From positions 1 to 9,780 of the forward strand of contig JADFHG010000091.1 in assembly GCA_022567365.1 (NCBI GenBank): a DNA stretch of 9,780 nt, written 5' to 3'. Below are positions 1-6,293 of this stretch, piece after piece. Positions within the stretch are counted from its first letter, which is position 1. Every line of letters begins with the position of its first letter. Both the position numbers and the translations under genes were made by a program. The notes under the pieces were generated by a model that saw only the letters and a program-made list of their open reading frames with translations, had not been told where the DNA came from and did no database searches. Source of the DNA: Planctomycetota bacterium (GTDB lineage: Bacteria; Planctomycetota; Phycisphaerae; UBA1845).

Positions 1-1563
1 GCACCTCAATCGAATGCTCCAGTCAATCGTCGCGGTTTGTATGCAATCGCGTGTGTCCTGCTCCTGACGGGCGCAGCCTACCGCCTCTGTCTGACCAGCC
101 AATTGCCGGTCGGCTACGACGAGGTGTTCGTCATGGCCGTGGGGTTGGAGGAGATGGAGGCGTTGGGCGCACCCGGCTGGATCGAGATTCCGATCCGTCG
201 AAGCGCGGCAATCACGCCCCTTTGGTGGTGGGCACAATACGTGGCCTCACATCTTGCCGGTGGGATCTCGCTCAGCGCGATACGGGTCTTGCCCATCCTC
301 CTCGGGTTCGCCGCCATGGCGACGGCCTATCTGTGTGCGCGGCGCAGATTCGGACGGCGGGTCGGCATCGTCTTCATGGGCCTGATTGCCCTCTCCGATA
401 TAGTCGCCTTCACCAACAGCCGAAGCGAATTCTCGGAGTCGCTCGCGCTGCTGTTTCTCATTCCCCTCGTTTGCTGGACGGGCGGAGAAGGTCGCTCGGT
501 TACCCGTGGGTTGCTCTGGCTCGGCTTGGTCATGACCGGACTGAGCAAGGGTGTCTTCGTCATCGGCCTCTGCACGCTGGCAGAGCTGGCGATCGTCGCC
601 GCAGCGCGGTGTGCCCGCGCGCGTCGCATCGGTGGACTCGCGATTTCGCTGGTGATCGCCGCGATCCCGACGACCGCGTACCTCGTAGTGGCGAGCCGTG
701 CCTTTGCCGATCGCGGTGTGATCCAACACGACGCAATCTCGACGAACGGCGTGATGGAGCTCATCACCGAACTTACGTTTCATTACGCCACGATCAAAGC
801 GCATGTCACAGGCGGCGTTCGCGACGCGGCGCTCGTCTACCTCGACGTTGGTATTTGGCCGGTGTGCGCTTTGACGGGCCTGCCACTGCTCGCCGGGTTT
901 CTGGCGTCTTGTCTGCCCGCGCTTCGACAGGGTCGCAAGAGAAACGCCCGCACGGACGTGACCCGAATCGGACTCTGCGTCTGGGTGTCGGTCGGTCTTG
1001 GCGTCATCCTCGCCCGCGGGACCGCCGGCGCCCGGTTTCATCTTCTGTATTTGCCCGCGCTTTGGTTGCTGGGCGCCTTGTGGCTCGGCCCGCACATGCG
1101 CCGGCCGTCGGCGAAGTGGGTCGCGGGTGCGTCGCTTGCGGTGTGGTGCGTCGCAGTTCTTGCCGCCGGACCCCTGATTTGGGCACGCTTTTCGCGGTTC
1201 GAGCCAATGTACGGCTCGGATGAACTGAAACTGCTCGACGATTTCCGAGCGGGACGGACCGGCGCGCCCGACCCAATCGACCGAACGCTTCACATCGACA
1301 TGGCCAATTATCATCTTCGAGCCGAGGGCGACGATAGGGGACGGCTGGATAGGAGGTGGCACCTCGAACGAGCCGTACACCATGCCCGCAAAGAGACCGA
1401 GCGCGCGCCGGCGGATGCCCGGGCGTGGTTCTACTTGGGCGAGTCTCTGCGTCAAAGCGGCGCGTCTGTGGATTTCGTTTGCGAGACTTGGCGTAAGGGC
1501 CTACGAATCAAGCCCAACGAGGCGCTTCAGCAGCGTGTGAGCGCGTTTTGCGGCGGGGAATAG
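1..1563 (+). CDS. PMT/ArnT-type membrane glycosyltransferase, probably 5'-partial
   Basis: Integral membrane protein resembling lipid-phosphosugar-dependent glycosyltransferases (PMT_2, GT39/GT83-like), which move a sugar from a polyprenyl-phosphate donor to an acceptor outside the cytoplasmic membrane. Numbering is from the TTG at 37 (508 aa). Seen directly: TM1 at about 2-20, then a loop with the Asp-Glu pair D28-E29 typical of the catalytic first loop; hydrophobic segments at about 80-100, 108-125, 135-148, 158-190, 198-220, 265-295, 310-327, 336-350 and 360-382; and RFHLLYLPAL (333-342), like the late loop of this fold. Residues about 440-500 form a soluble helical tail resembling one or two TPR units (AWFYLGESLRQSG). 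The frame is open to base 1, reads an Asn-Arg-Arg stretch just before TM1, and TTG37 has no clear Shine-Dalgarno, so the true start probably lies before the window. Donor and acceptor cannot be named. Confidence 0.75.
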   Translation, partial: APQSNAPVNRRGLYAIACVLLLTGAAYRLCLTSQLPVGYDEVFVMAVGLEEMEALGAPGWIEIPIRRSAAITPLWWWAQYVASHLAGGISLSAIRVLPILLGFAAMATAYLCARRRFGRRVGIVFMGLIALSDIVAFTNSRSEFSESLALLFLIPLVCWTGGEGRSVTRGLLWLGLVMTGLSKGVFVIGLCTLAELAIVAAARCARARRIGGLAISLVIAAIPTTAYLVVASRAFADRGVIQHDAISTNGVMELITELTFHYATIKAHVTGGVRDAALVYLDVGIWPVCALTGLPLLAGFLASCLPALRQGRKRNARTDVTRIGLCVWVSVGLGVILARGTAGARFHLLYLPALWLLGALWLGPHMRRPSAKWVAGASLAVWCVAVLAAGPLIWARFSRFEPMYGSDELKLLDDFRAGRTGAPDPIDRTLHIDMANYHLRAEGDDRGRLDRRWHLERAVHHARKETERAPADARAWFYLGESLRQSGASVDFVCETWRKGLRIKPNEALQQRVSAFCGGE

Positions 1564-2039
1564 ACGGCGAATGACGGCGCAGGATGTCTGCACGCGGGGC
1601 GGGGAAGGCTTGTTGATCTCTTGCCGGTGAAGACACGTTTGGAACGGCCTGCCATGCCAGGTCGAGCATCAACACCGCCCCCTCACCGATCGCGCGTAAT
1701 TTTTCGTAGTGTGTCGTTTGGACACTTGGACGCACGTATTCTTCAACGCACGGAACGGACGCAGCCGTCCGCCGCGTAGGGTTTGCGATGGTCGGACGAA
1801 GGCGCTCGAAACGTGAGGTTCGGCGTTGGCCTCGTGGGTTGGAGGAAGGGGACGAACCTTTGCCCGCGGGGTCGGCGCCGTAACCGATTGAAAGCGGGTC
1901 ACGGTCCGAGGACCGCACGACCTTAGTTGACTATACGCCCGCTCCGGGCCAAGAGACCACCGCCGGTTTGGAGATTGATCAACTCGCCCCCGATTACCGA
2001 ACCCTTTATTCTGCCGACCCGCACATGCTAGGGCCGTAA

Positions 2040-2109
2040 GGGAGGCGGCGTACTCTCATTGGTCAAGCCGCTTCCTGACGGGCGCGGTTCGGACCAGGAT
2101 ACGCCTCCC
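2040..2109. repeat. Long imperfect inverted repeat downstream of hppA
   Basis: Arms GGGAGGCG (2040-2047) and CGCCTCCC (2102-2109) pair fully. Inside them TGGTC (2060-2064) pairs with GACCA (2092-2096), and AA-CCGC (2065-2071, one bulged G) pairs with GCGGTT (2084-2089) around a 12-nt loop. This gives about 19 pairs in a 70-nt structure. It begins about 50 nt beyond the hppA stop, so it could terminate or stabilise the hppA transcript, or be a dispersed palindrome. There is no T-tract on either side, so a classic intrinsic terminator is unlikely. Confidence 0.5.
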
Positions 2110-2143
2110 CGATTCTGAATCACGACGCTAGCTCTGTGGTTCC

Positions 2144-2153
2144 GGAGCGCTCC
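2144..2153 (-). terminator. Short palindrome after the hppA stop, possible terminator stem
   Basis: GGAGCGCTCC is a perfect 10-bp palindrome. With one bulge the flanking CC and CGG extend it (2142-2156). It lies 8 nt beyond the hppA stop codon on the minus strand. No U-tract follows, so a terminator role is only suggested by position. Confidence 0.3.
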
Positions 2154-2161
2154 CGGCGGTG

Positions 2162-4873
2162 TCAATCCAACCCGAGAAACGAACTGATCTTCGGTGCGTA
2201 TTTGACGATCAGCCCGGCGAAGACGACGCTCACCATGCTCGTGAGCTTGATGAGAATGTTGAGGCTCGGCCCCGACGTGTCCTTGAACGGGTCGCCGACC
2301 GTATCGCCGACGATCGTGGCCTTGTGCGCGTCGCTGCCCTTGCCGCCGTAGTTGCCCTTTTCGATGTACTTCTTCGCGTTGTCCCACGCGCCGCCGGCAT
2401 TGGCCATGAAAATGGCGACGGCGAATCCGCTCGTCAGCCCGCCGACGAGCATACCCATCACCCCGGCCACCCCGAAGATGAGCCCGACGATCACCGGAAG
2501 GGTGATCGCCAGGAGCGACGGGAAGATCATCTCCCGCTGCGCGTTCTTCGTCGAGATGTCCACGCAACGCGCGTAGTCGGGAATCAACGATCCCTTATGC
2601 TCGACCTGTTCGCGAGGCCAGTTCTCGGATTTGGCGGCGTTCTCGGGCGACATCCCTTTGACGTCCACGAGGTACGCGGCGACCTTCTTGAACTGGTCGC
2701 GGCACTCGAGCATCATCTGGTACGCGGCGCGACCGACAGCTTGCATGGTCAGTGCGCAAAACAGGAACGCGAGCAGCACGCCGGAGAACATGCCGCACAG
2801 CACCTTCGGATTCATCAGCGTCACGTTGTAGAAGTCCATGAACTGTTGCAACGATGCCTTACTCGATCTGACGAGCTTCAGGGCGTGCGACTTGCCATCG
2901 CGATCGATCCATGTCGTGGTTTGGACGAAGTCGCTCTCTCGGTCCGCGGGCGTGAGGCTGGCGATCTTGACGCTGCCCGCTCCGTCGGCCCCGAGTCGTT
3001 CGTTGAGCATGTCGACCAGCGCCCGCTTCCTGTTGAGGAGCATGTATCCGTCGTAGCTGGAGTCTATCGTACCAGACTTGACCTTGGAGCCGAACTTCGC
3101 GCCGCCCATGTAATAGATCTCGCCGAGGGCGACGCTGTCTTCCTCCGCGGCCTTGGGCATCACTTCCACGACGCAATCTCGGGCTTCACGAATCTGCCCG
3201 ATACGCACTTCCTCGACATAGGCGGCTAGAAGGGCGAGGGCGGTCAGAGCGGCCGACCCGATCGCGAAACCCTTGCCCATGGCGGCCGTCGTGTTGCCGA
3301 GCGAATCGAGCGCGTCGGTCCGTTCACGCACTTCGTCCTTTTGCCCCGTCATTACCGCGTTACCGCCCGCATTGTCGGCAATCGGTCCATAGGCATCGGT
3401 GGCAAGGGTGAACCCGAGCGTGGCGAGCATTCCGACGGCCGCGAGACCGACACCGTAGAGACCCAACATGAAGTTGTCGCCGCCACCCGCGAATGTAAAC
3501 GACGCCAGGATGGCGAAGATAATGATGGCCAAAGCCGCCCATGTGCTCTTCATGCCCTCGGCGATGCCTGCGATGATGACCGTGGCCGGTCCGGTCTCCG
3601 CTTGTTTCGCGATCCCGCGAGTCGGTGCGTAGTCATAGCTCGTGTAGTATTCCGTGGACCATCCGATCAGCCCGCCCGCAACCAGACCGACGGCGACGGC
3701 GCTCGCCACACCGGCCCATAGCACGCCTTCCACGTCGCCGAGGAGGTTGTAGCACACGCCGTATGTGGCGACGAGGATGACCGCACTCGAAGCGTATAAC
3801 CCCTTGTTGAGCGATCGCATGAGCTGGGCCATGGTCGCGCCCTCTTCGGTCTTGACGAGGTTGATACCCGCCCAGATGCTCGCGAGAATGCCGGCACCAG
3901 CGACAACCATCGGCACCGCGAGGAAGCGAATGGCGTCGGCGGCGACGTCGCTGTTGCCCAGCGCGTGGGCGACGGCTACACCGAGGGCCGCGGTCGCGAG
4001 GATTGATCCGGCGTAGGATTCGTAGAGGTCGGCGCCCATGCCGGCCACGTCGCCGACGTTGTCGCCGACGTTGTCCGCGATTGCCGCTGGGTTCCGGGGA
4101 TCGTCCTCGGGGATTCCCGCCTCGATCTTGCCGACGAGATCCGCCCCGACGTCGGCCGCCTTCGTGAAGATTCCACCACCGACCCGGGCGAACAGCGCCT
4201 GGGTGCTCGCGCCCATGCCGAACGTGAGCATGATCACGGTGATTTCATTGAGCTCCATATGGGTGAACCACTTGAGAGCCATGAACCAGAACGTGATGTC
4301 GAGAACGGCAAACCCGACAACCACGAGGCCCATGACCGCGCCGGCTCGGAATGCCACGCGAAGCCCGCGGTTCAGTCCTATCCGGGCGCCCGCAGTCGTG
4401 CGGTGGGCGGCGATGGTGGCCGTCCGCATGCCGAAGTATCCACACAATCCGCTGAAAAAGCCGCCGGTGAGGAATGCAAACGGCACGATTCCGTGCTGGA
4501 CCTTCAGGTAATACGCCATGAAAAAAAGGATGCCCATCAGCACGGCGAAGACACACGCCACGACCTTGTATTGACGGCTCAGGTATGCCATAGCCCCGTC
4601 GCGCACGTAGGCCGCGACGCGGATCATGGACTCGTCGCCCTCGTCTGAAGCGAGCACTTCCTTATAGTATTTCCACGCCATGAAGAGCGCCACGAATCCG
4701 CATATCGGGGCGAGGTACCAGAGTAGAGGGATCGACGGATCACCCATTGCCGCGGGTGCAGCATCGGCGGTGCTCATTTGCGCGTCTTGCGCGACGGCGA
4801 CGTTTGCCTGCGTCAGTACCGCGCAACCAAACGCGATGAGCGAAAGTAGTACGATCAGTCGTTTTGCGTTCAA
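2162..4873 (-). CDS. hppA: K+-dependent-type membrane-bound ion-pumping pyrophosphatase (H+ or Na+)
   Basis: Hydrolyses cytosolic PPi and uses the energy to pump H+ or Na+ across the cytoplasmic membrane. The 903-aa product starts at TTG 4873, chosen because GGAGA (4881-4885) sits 7 nt upstream; the frame stays open far beyond by chance. Residues 1-29 look like a signal peptide ending AVAQD. Family signatures: the PPi/Mg motif DVGADLVGKIEAGIPEDDP (241-259) followed by ADNVGDNVGD (266-275); DLYE (282-285), whose Glu belongs to the ion gate; DAYGPIADNAGG (493-504); GNTTAAMGKG (526-535); and GDTVGDPFKDTSG (856-868). Ala530, where K+-independent enzymes have Lys, predicts K+ dependence. Family members usually have about 660-800 residues. 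The excess is about 130 aa at 553-685, after TM12 and predicted outside, plus about 24 aa at 730-760 in a cytosolic loop. H+ versus Na+ cannot be settled by eye. Divergent from apt. Confidence 0.97.
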   Translation of the reverse strand: MNAKRLIVLLSLIAFGCAVLTQANVAVAQDAQMSTADAAPAAMGDPSIPLLWYLAPICGFVALFMAWKYYKEVLASDEGDESMIRVAAYVRDGAMAYLSRQYKVVACVFAVLMGILFFMAYYLKVQHGIVPFAFLTGGFFSGLCGYFGMRTATIAAHRTTAGARIGLNRGLRVAFRAGAVMGLVVVGFAVLDITFWFMALKWFTHMELNEITVIMLTFGMGASTQALFARVGGGIFTKAADVGADLVGKIEAGIPEDDPRNPAAIADNVGDNVGDVAGMGADLYESYAGSILATAALGVAVAHALGNSDVAADAIRFLAVPMVVAGAGILASIWAGINLVKTEEGATMAQLMRSLNKGLYASSAVILVATYGVCYNLLGDVEGVLWAGVASAVAVGLVAGGLIGWSTEYYTSYDYAPTRGIAKQAETGPATVIIAGIAEGMKSTWAALAIIIFAILASFTFAGGGDNFMLGLYGVGLAAVGMLATLGFTLATDAYGPIADNAGGNAVMTGQKDEVRERTDALDSLGNTTAAMGKGFAIGSAALTALALLAAYVEEVRIGQIREARDCVVEVMPKAAEEDSVALGEIYYMGGAKFGSKVKSGTIDSSYDGYMLLNRKRALVDMLNERLGADGAGSVKIASLTPADRESDFVQTTTWIDRDGKSHALKLVRSSKASLQQFMDFYNVTLMNPKVLCGMFSGVLLAFLFCALTMQAVGRAAYQMMLECRDQFKKVAAYLVDVKGMSPENAAKSENWPREQVEHKGSLIPDYARCVDISTKNAQREMIFPSLLAITLPVIVGLIFGVAGVMGMLVGGLTSGFAVAIFMANAGGAWDNAKKYIEKGNYGGKGSDAHKATIVGDTVGDPFKDTSGPSLNILIKLTSMVSVVFAGLIVKYAPKISSFLGLD

Positions 4874-4880
4874 CGGGAAA

Positions 4881-4885
4881 TCTCC
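4881..4885 (-). promoter_or_regulatory. Shine-Dalgarno deciding the hppA TTG start
   Basis: GGAGA on the minus strand lies 7 nt before TTG 4873. The first in-frame ATG downstream (Met43, 4747) has no such site and would remove the signal-peptide-like N terminus, so TTG is preferred. Confidence 0.7.
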
Positions 4886-5056
4886 AATATGGGTCGTCAC
4901 CCTAAGACGGGCGTCACCGCCGCTGGACCGGGCGCTCTGCGGGGGCGGACAGCGCCTGTGCCGCAACCCGCTCGTCCGACGTAACTGCTTGAAAATAAAG
5001 TACTTAGCGAACCCAAACCGATCTGCTTGCGCCGTGCAGGTCGGCTGGGACGCGGG

Positions 5057-5084
5057 ACTATAGCAAAACCGATACGGATTGCAA
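5057..5084 (-). promoter_or_regulatory. Putative hppA promoter with extended -10
   Basis: Minus strand: TTGCAA (5079-5084, 4/6 to the -35 consensus), a 16-nt spacer, then TATAGT (5057-5062, 5/6 to the -10 consensus). TGC immediately before the -10 makes an extended -10 (TGnTATAAT). Transcription would start near 5050, giving an untranslated leader of about 180 nt before the TTG start. Confidence 0.55.
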
Positions 5085-5169
5085 TATCCCTCGGAATCAT
5101 CCCGTACAATCACCATGTGGATCCGGACCACCGTCGTCTCGGTGTGCAAGGCCCGTTCACCGGTCCTGC

Positions 5170-5230
5170 TTGGGTGATGGACGGGAATCGGTCCGCGATA
5201 TTGGGCGATGGACCGGATTCGGTTCGCGAT
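5170..5230. repeat. Two tandem 30-bp direct repeats (period 31 bp)
   Basis: Copy 1 (5170-5199) and copy 2 (5201-5230) agree at 26 of 30 positions, separated by a single A. Shared blocks are TTGGG, GATGGAC and CGCGAT. The period is close to three turns of B-DNA, so both copies would face the same side of the helix. They lie between the divergent hppA and apt promoters, just ahead of the apt -10-like box, as expected of a repeated operator. The binding protein is unknown. Confidence 0.8.
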
Positions 5231-5231
5231 T

Positions 5232-5245
5232 CGGACCGCGGTCCG
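5232..5245. promoter_or_regulatory. 14-bp perfect palindrome, possible operator for apt
   Basis: CGGACCGCGGTCCG is self-complementary over all 14 bases. It ends one base before the -10-like TAGAAT and would fill most of the -35/-10 spacer, a usual place for a repressor dimer. Its CGGTCCG half also occurs within copy 1 of the adjacent tandem repeat (5189-5195). Confidence 0.45.
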
Positions 5246-5246
5246 G

Positions 5247-5252
5247 TAGAAT
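5247..5252 (+). promoter_or_regulatory. -10-like box ahead of apt
   Basis: TAGAAT matches the sigma-70 -10 consensus at 5/6 positions. No good -35 lies 16-18 nt upstream, so use may depend on an activator. The resulting leader before the apt ATG would be about 65 nt. Confidence 0.35.
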
Positions 5253-5323
5253 AGCGGCCGTCGCCTCGTGAGATGCGTGTCTTGGGAAGCGATGCCCAGT
5301 GTCGCAAACGGAGTTAGACCGTT

Positions 5324-5938
5324 ATGACAATCGCCAACCCGCAAACCGTCGTGCCTGCTGTCGAGTCCGAGAGGGTGCCGGTCGGTCTGACCGACGAAGA
5401 TCATACCGCCATGATTCCCAGACTCCGCGCCCTCATCCGCGACGTGCATGATTTTCCCAAACCGGGAATTGTCTACAAGGACATCACGCCCCTCCTGCGT
5501 GATCCGGCCGCCCTGTCGCTCGCGATGGAGTGCCTCGCCCAGCCGTTTCGTGGGACGCACGTCGACGCGGTCGCGGGGGCGGAGTCGCGCGGGTTCATCA
5601 CGGCGATGGCGGTCGCCGCCAAACTTTCGGCGGGTTTCGTGCCGATTCGCAAGCCCGGGCGTTTGCCGTTTGAAACGAAGTCCGAGCAGTACGAACTCGA
5701 ATACGGTACGGACTGCCTCGAAATACACGTCGATGCGGTGCAACCGGGCGAGCACGTCCTTCTTGTCGATGATCTTCTGGCCACCGGTGGAACGATGGTC
5801 TCGTGTTGCAAGTTGGTCGAGTCGCTCGGTGCGAAAGTCGTGGGCGTTGCGTTCCTGCTCGAGCTCACTTTTCTGGGCGGCCGCAAGCGGCTGGGCGACT
5901 ATCCAATCCACTCGATCCTGAAATTCGACAAGCCGTAG
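5324..5938 (+). CDS. apt: Adenine phosphoribosyltransferase
   Basis: Cytosolic purine salvage enzyme: adenine + PRPP gives AMP + PPi. The 204-aa product carries the family landmarks in order: DFPKPGIVYKDITPLLRD (42-59), the GAESRGF block (about 86-92), RKPGRLPFE (109-117), and the PRPP-binding loop VLLVDDLLATGGTM (about 145-158). The ATG start is preceded by GGAG (5310-5313) at 10 nt. Compared with the roughly 180-aa E. coli type it has about 20 extra N-terminal residues. A second in-frame ATG at 5411 (Met30) would trim them but has only a weak purine stretch upstream. The gene is divergent from hppA, whose product consumes the PPi made here, so joint control is plausible but inferred. Confidence 0.96.
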   Translation: MTIANPQTVVPAVESERVPVGLTDEDHTAMIPRLRALIRDVHDFPKPGIVYKDITPLLRDPAALSLAMECLAQPFRGTHVDAVAGAESRGFITAMAVAAKLSAGFVPIRKPGRLPFETKSEQYELEYGTDCLEIHVDAVQPGEHVLLVDDLLATGGTMVSCCKLVESLGAKVVGVAFLLELTFLGGRKRLGDYPIHSILKFDKP

Positions 5939-6044
5939 CAGCCCATCGTGATTCAAACGGCGGATGCACGAGGCTGTCCGTTTTCCCGAGCTCCGCAATG
6001 GCAAGGCGCGCATTACAATCTCGTGTCGAGCGCGTTTGGCACAC

Positions 6045-6062
6045 GGGCAAGTAGGTTTGCCC
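6045..6062 (+). terminator. Hairpin downstream of apt
   Basis: A perfect 6-bp stem GGGCAA/TTGCCC with a 6-nt loop, about 105 nt beyond the apt stop. There is no following T-run, so termination is uncertain. Confidence 0.3.
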
Positions 6063-6109
6063 ATGGAACCCAATCGAATCCCATCCAGCCCTTTACGCGC
6101 GGCAGATCA

Positions 6110-6216
6110 CTAGAGCAGTTTCATTTGACTTGTGGCGGGATCGAAAGGGCTGGAGCCCTCGAATACCACGTCCGCCGCGGGGAGCGGACGCTACGAGGGG
6201 GTCGAAACGGCTAGAG
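6110..6216. repeat. Hairpin-rich intergenic element, REP/MITE-like
   Basis: About 105 bp bounded by CTAGAG at both ends (6110-6115, 6211-6216), with imperfect inverted ends around GTTTC (6118-6122) and GAAAC (6204-6208). Inside are a tight hairpin AGGGCT-GG-AGCCCT (6146-6159) and a two-part stem: CCCTCG (6156-6161) with CGAGGG (6194-6199), and CGTCCGC (6169-6175) with GCGGACG (6184-6190) around an 8-nt loop. The two hairpins share bases and are alternatives. A T6 run follows at 6221, so it might also act as a terminator. Multicopy status cannot be seen from one window. Confidence 0.5.
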
Positions 6217-6293
6217 TCCATTTTTTCCGTATGTCGCGGCGGGCAACCGGCCGATGGTAGGCGGGTAGGCCTTCGGCACGGTCTTGGTCCGAC

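Larger units (their letters stand above)
1564..2161. other. Gene-free convergent intergenic region (598 bp)
   Basis: The region lies between the 3' ends of the glycosyltransferase (+) and hppA (-). Open frames here have no recognisable domain or convincing ribosome binding site, and the longest minus-strand one runs into the glycosyltransferase, so I call none. Structures seen: a small hairpin CGGAC-N6-GTCCG at 1756-1771, a 14-bp interrupted palindrome CGGTCC-GA-GGACCG at 1902-1915, the long imperfect hairpin at 2040-2109, and the palindrome at 2144-2153. A decayed gene cannot be excluded by eye. No tRNA or other known RNA was recognised. Confidence 0.6.
4874..5323. other. Divergent regulatory region between hppA and apt (450 bp)
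   Basis: No gene is supported here. It carries the hppA promoter candidate (5057-5084), a leader of about 180 nt for hppA with two GGTGACG words just ahead of its Shine-Dalgarno, a 30-bp tandem repeat (5170-5230), a 14-bp palindrome (5232-5245) and a -10-like box for apt (5247-5252). GGACC/GGTCC words occur six times between 5125 and 5244, well above chance for this base composition. I saw no match to a riboswitch I know, including fluoride. Confidence 0.6.
5939..6293. other. Gene-free region between apt and the transporter (355 bp)
   Basis: No supported gene. It contains a small hairpin GGGCAA-N6-TTGCCC (6045-6062) that could end the apt transcript although no T-tract follows, the compact hairpin element at 6110-6216, and a run of six T at 6221-6226. 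No strong promoter for the transporter operon was found; TTGACT at 6126 has no -10 at a suitable distance. Confidence 0.6.

Noticed and set aside
1508..1918. 136-aa minus-strand ORF after the glycosyltransferase
   Set aside because: No recognisable domain, Arg/Pro/Ser-rich composition typical of shadow frames, and overlap with the end of a real gene.
2159..3229. 356-aa plus-strand ORF opposite hppA
   Set aside because: Low-complexity His/Arg/Asp/Glu-rich translation that mirrors hppA codons; a shadow frame.
4886..5050. Riboswitch in the hppA leader
   Set aside because: The leader is long enough, but I could match no known aptamer core, including fluoride.
4874..6073. Upstream extension of the hppA frame across apt
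   Set aside because: It is an open frame by chance in GC-rich DNA, antisense to a clear apt gene. The signal peptide and Shine-Dalgarno place the hppA start at 4873.
5948..6214. 88-aa ORF between apt and the transporter
   Set aside because: It lies mostly within the hairpin element and has no domain or ribosome binding site.
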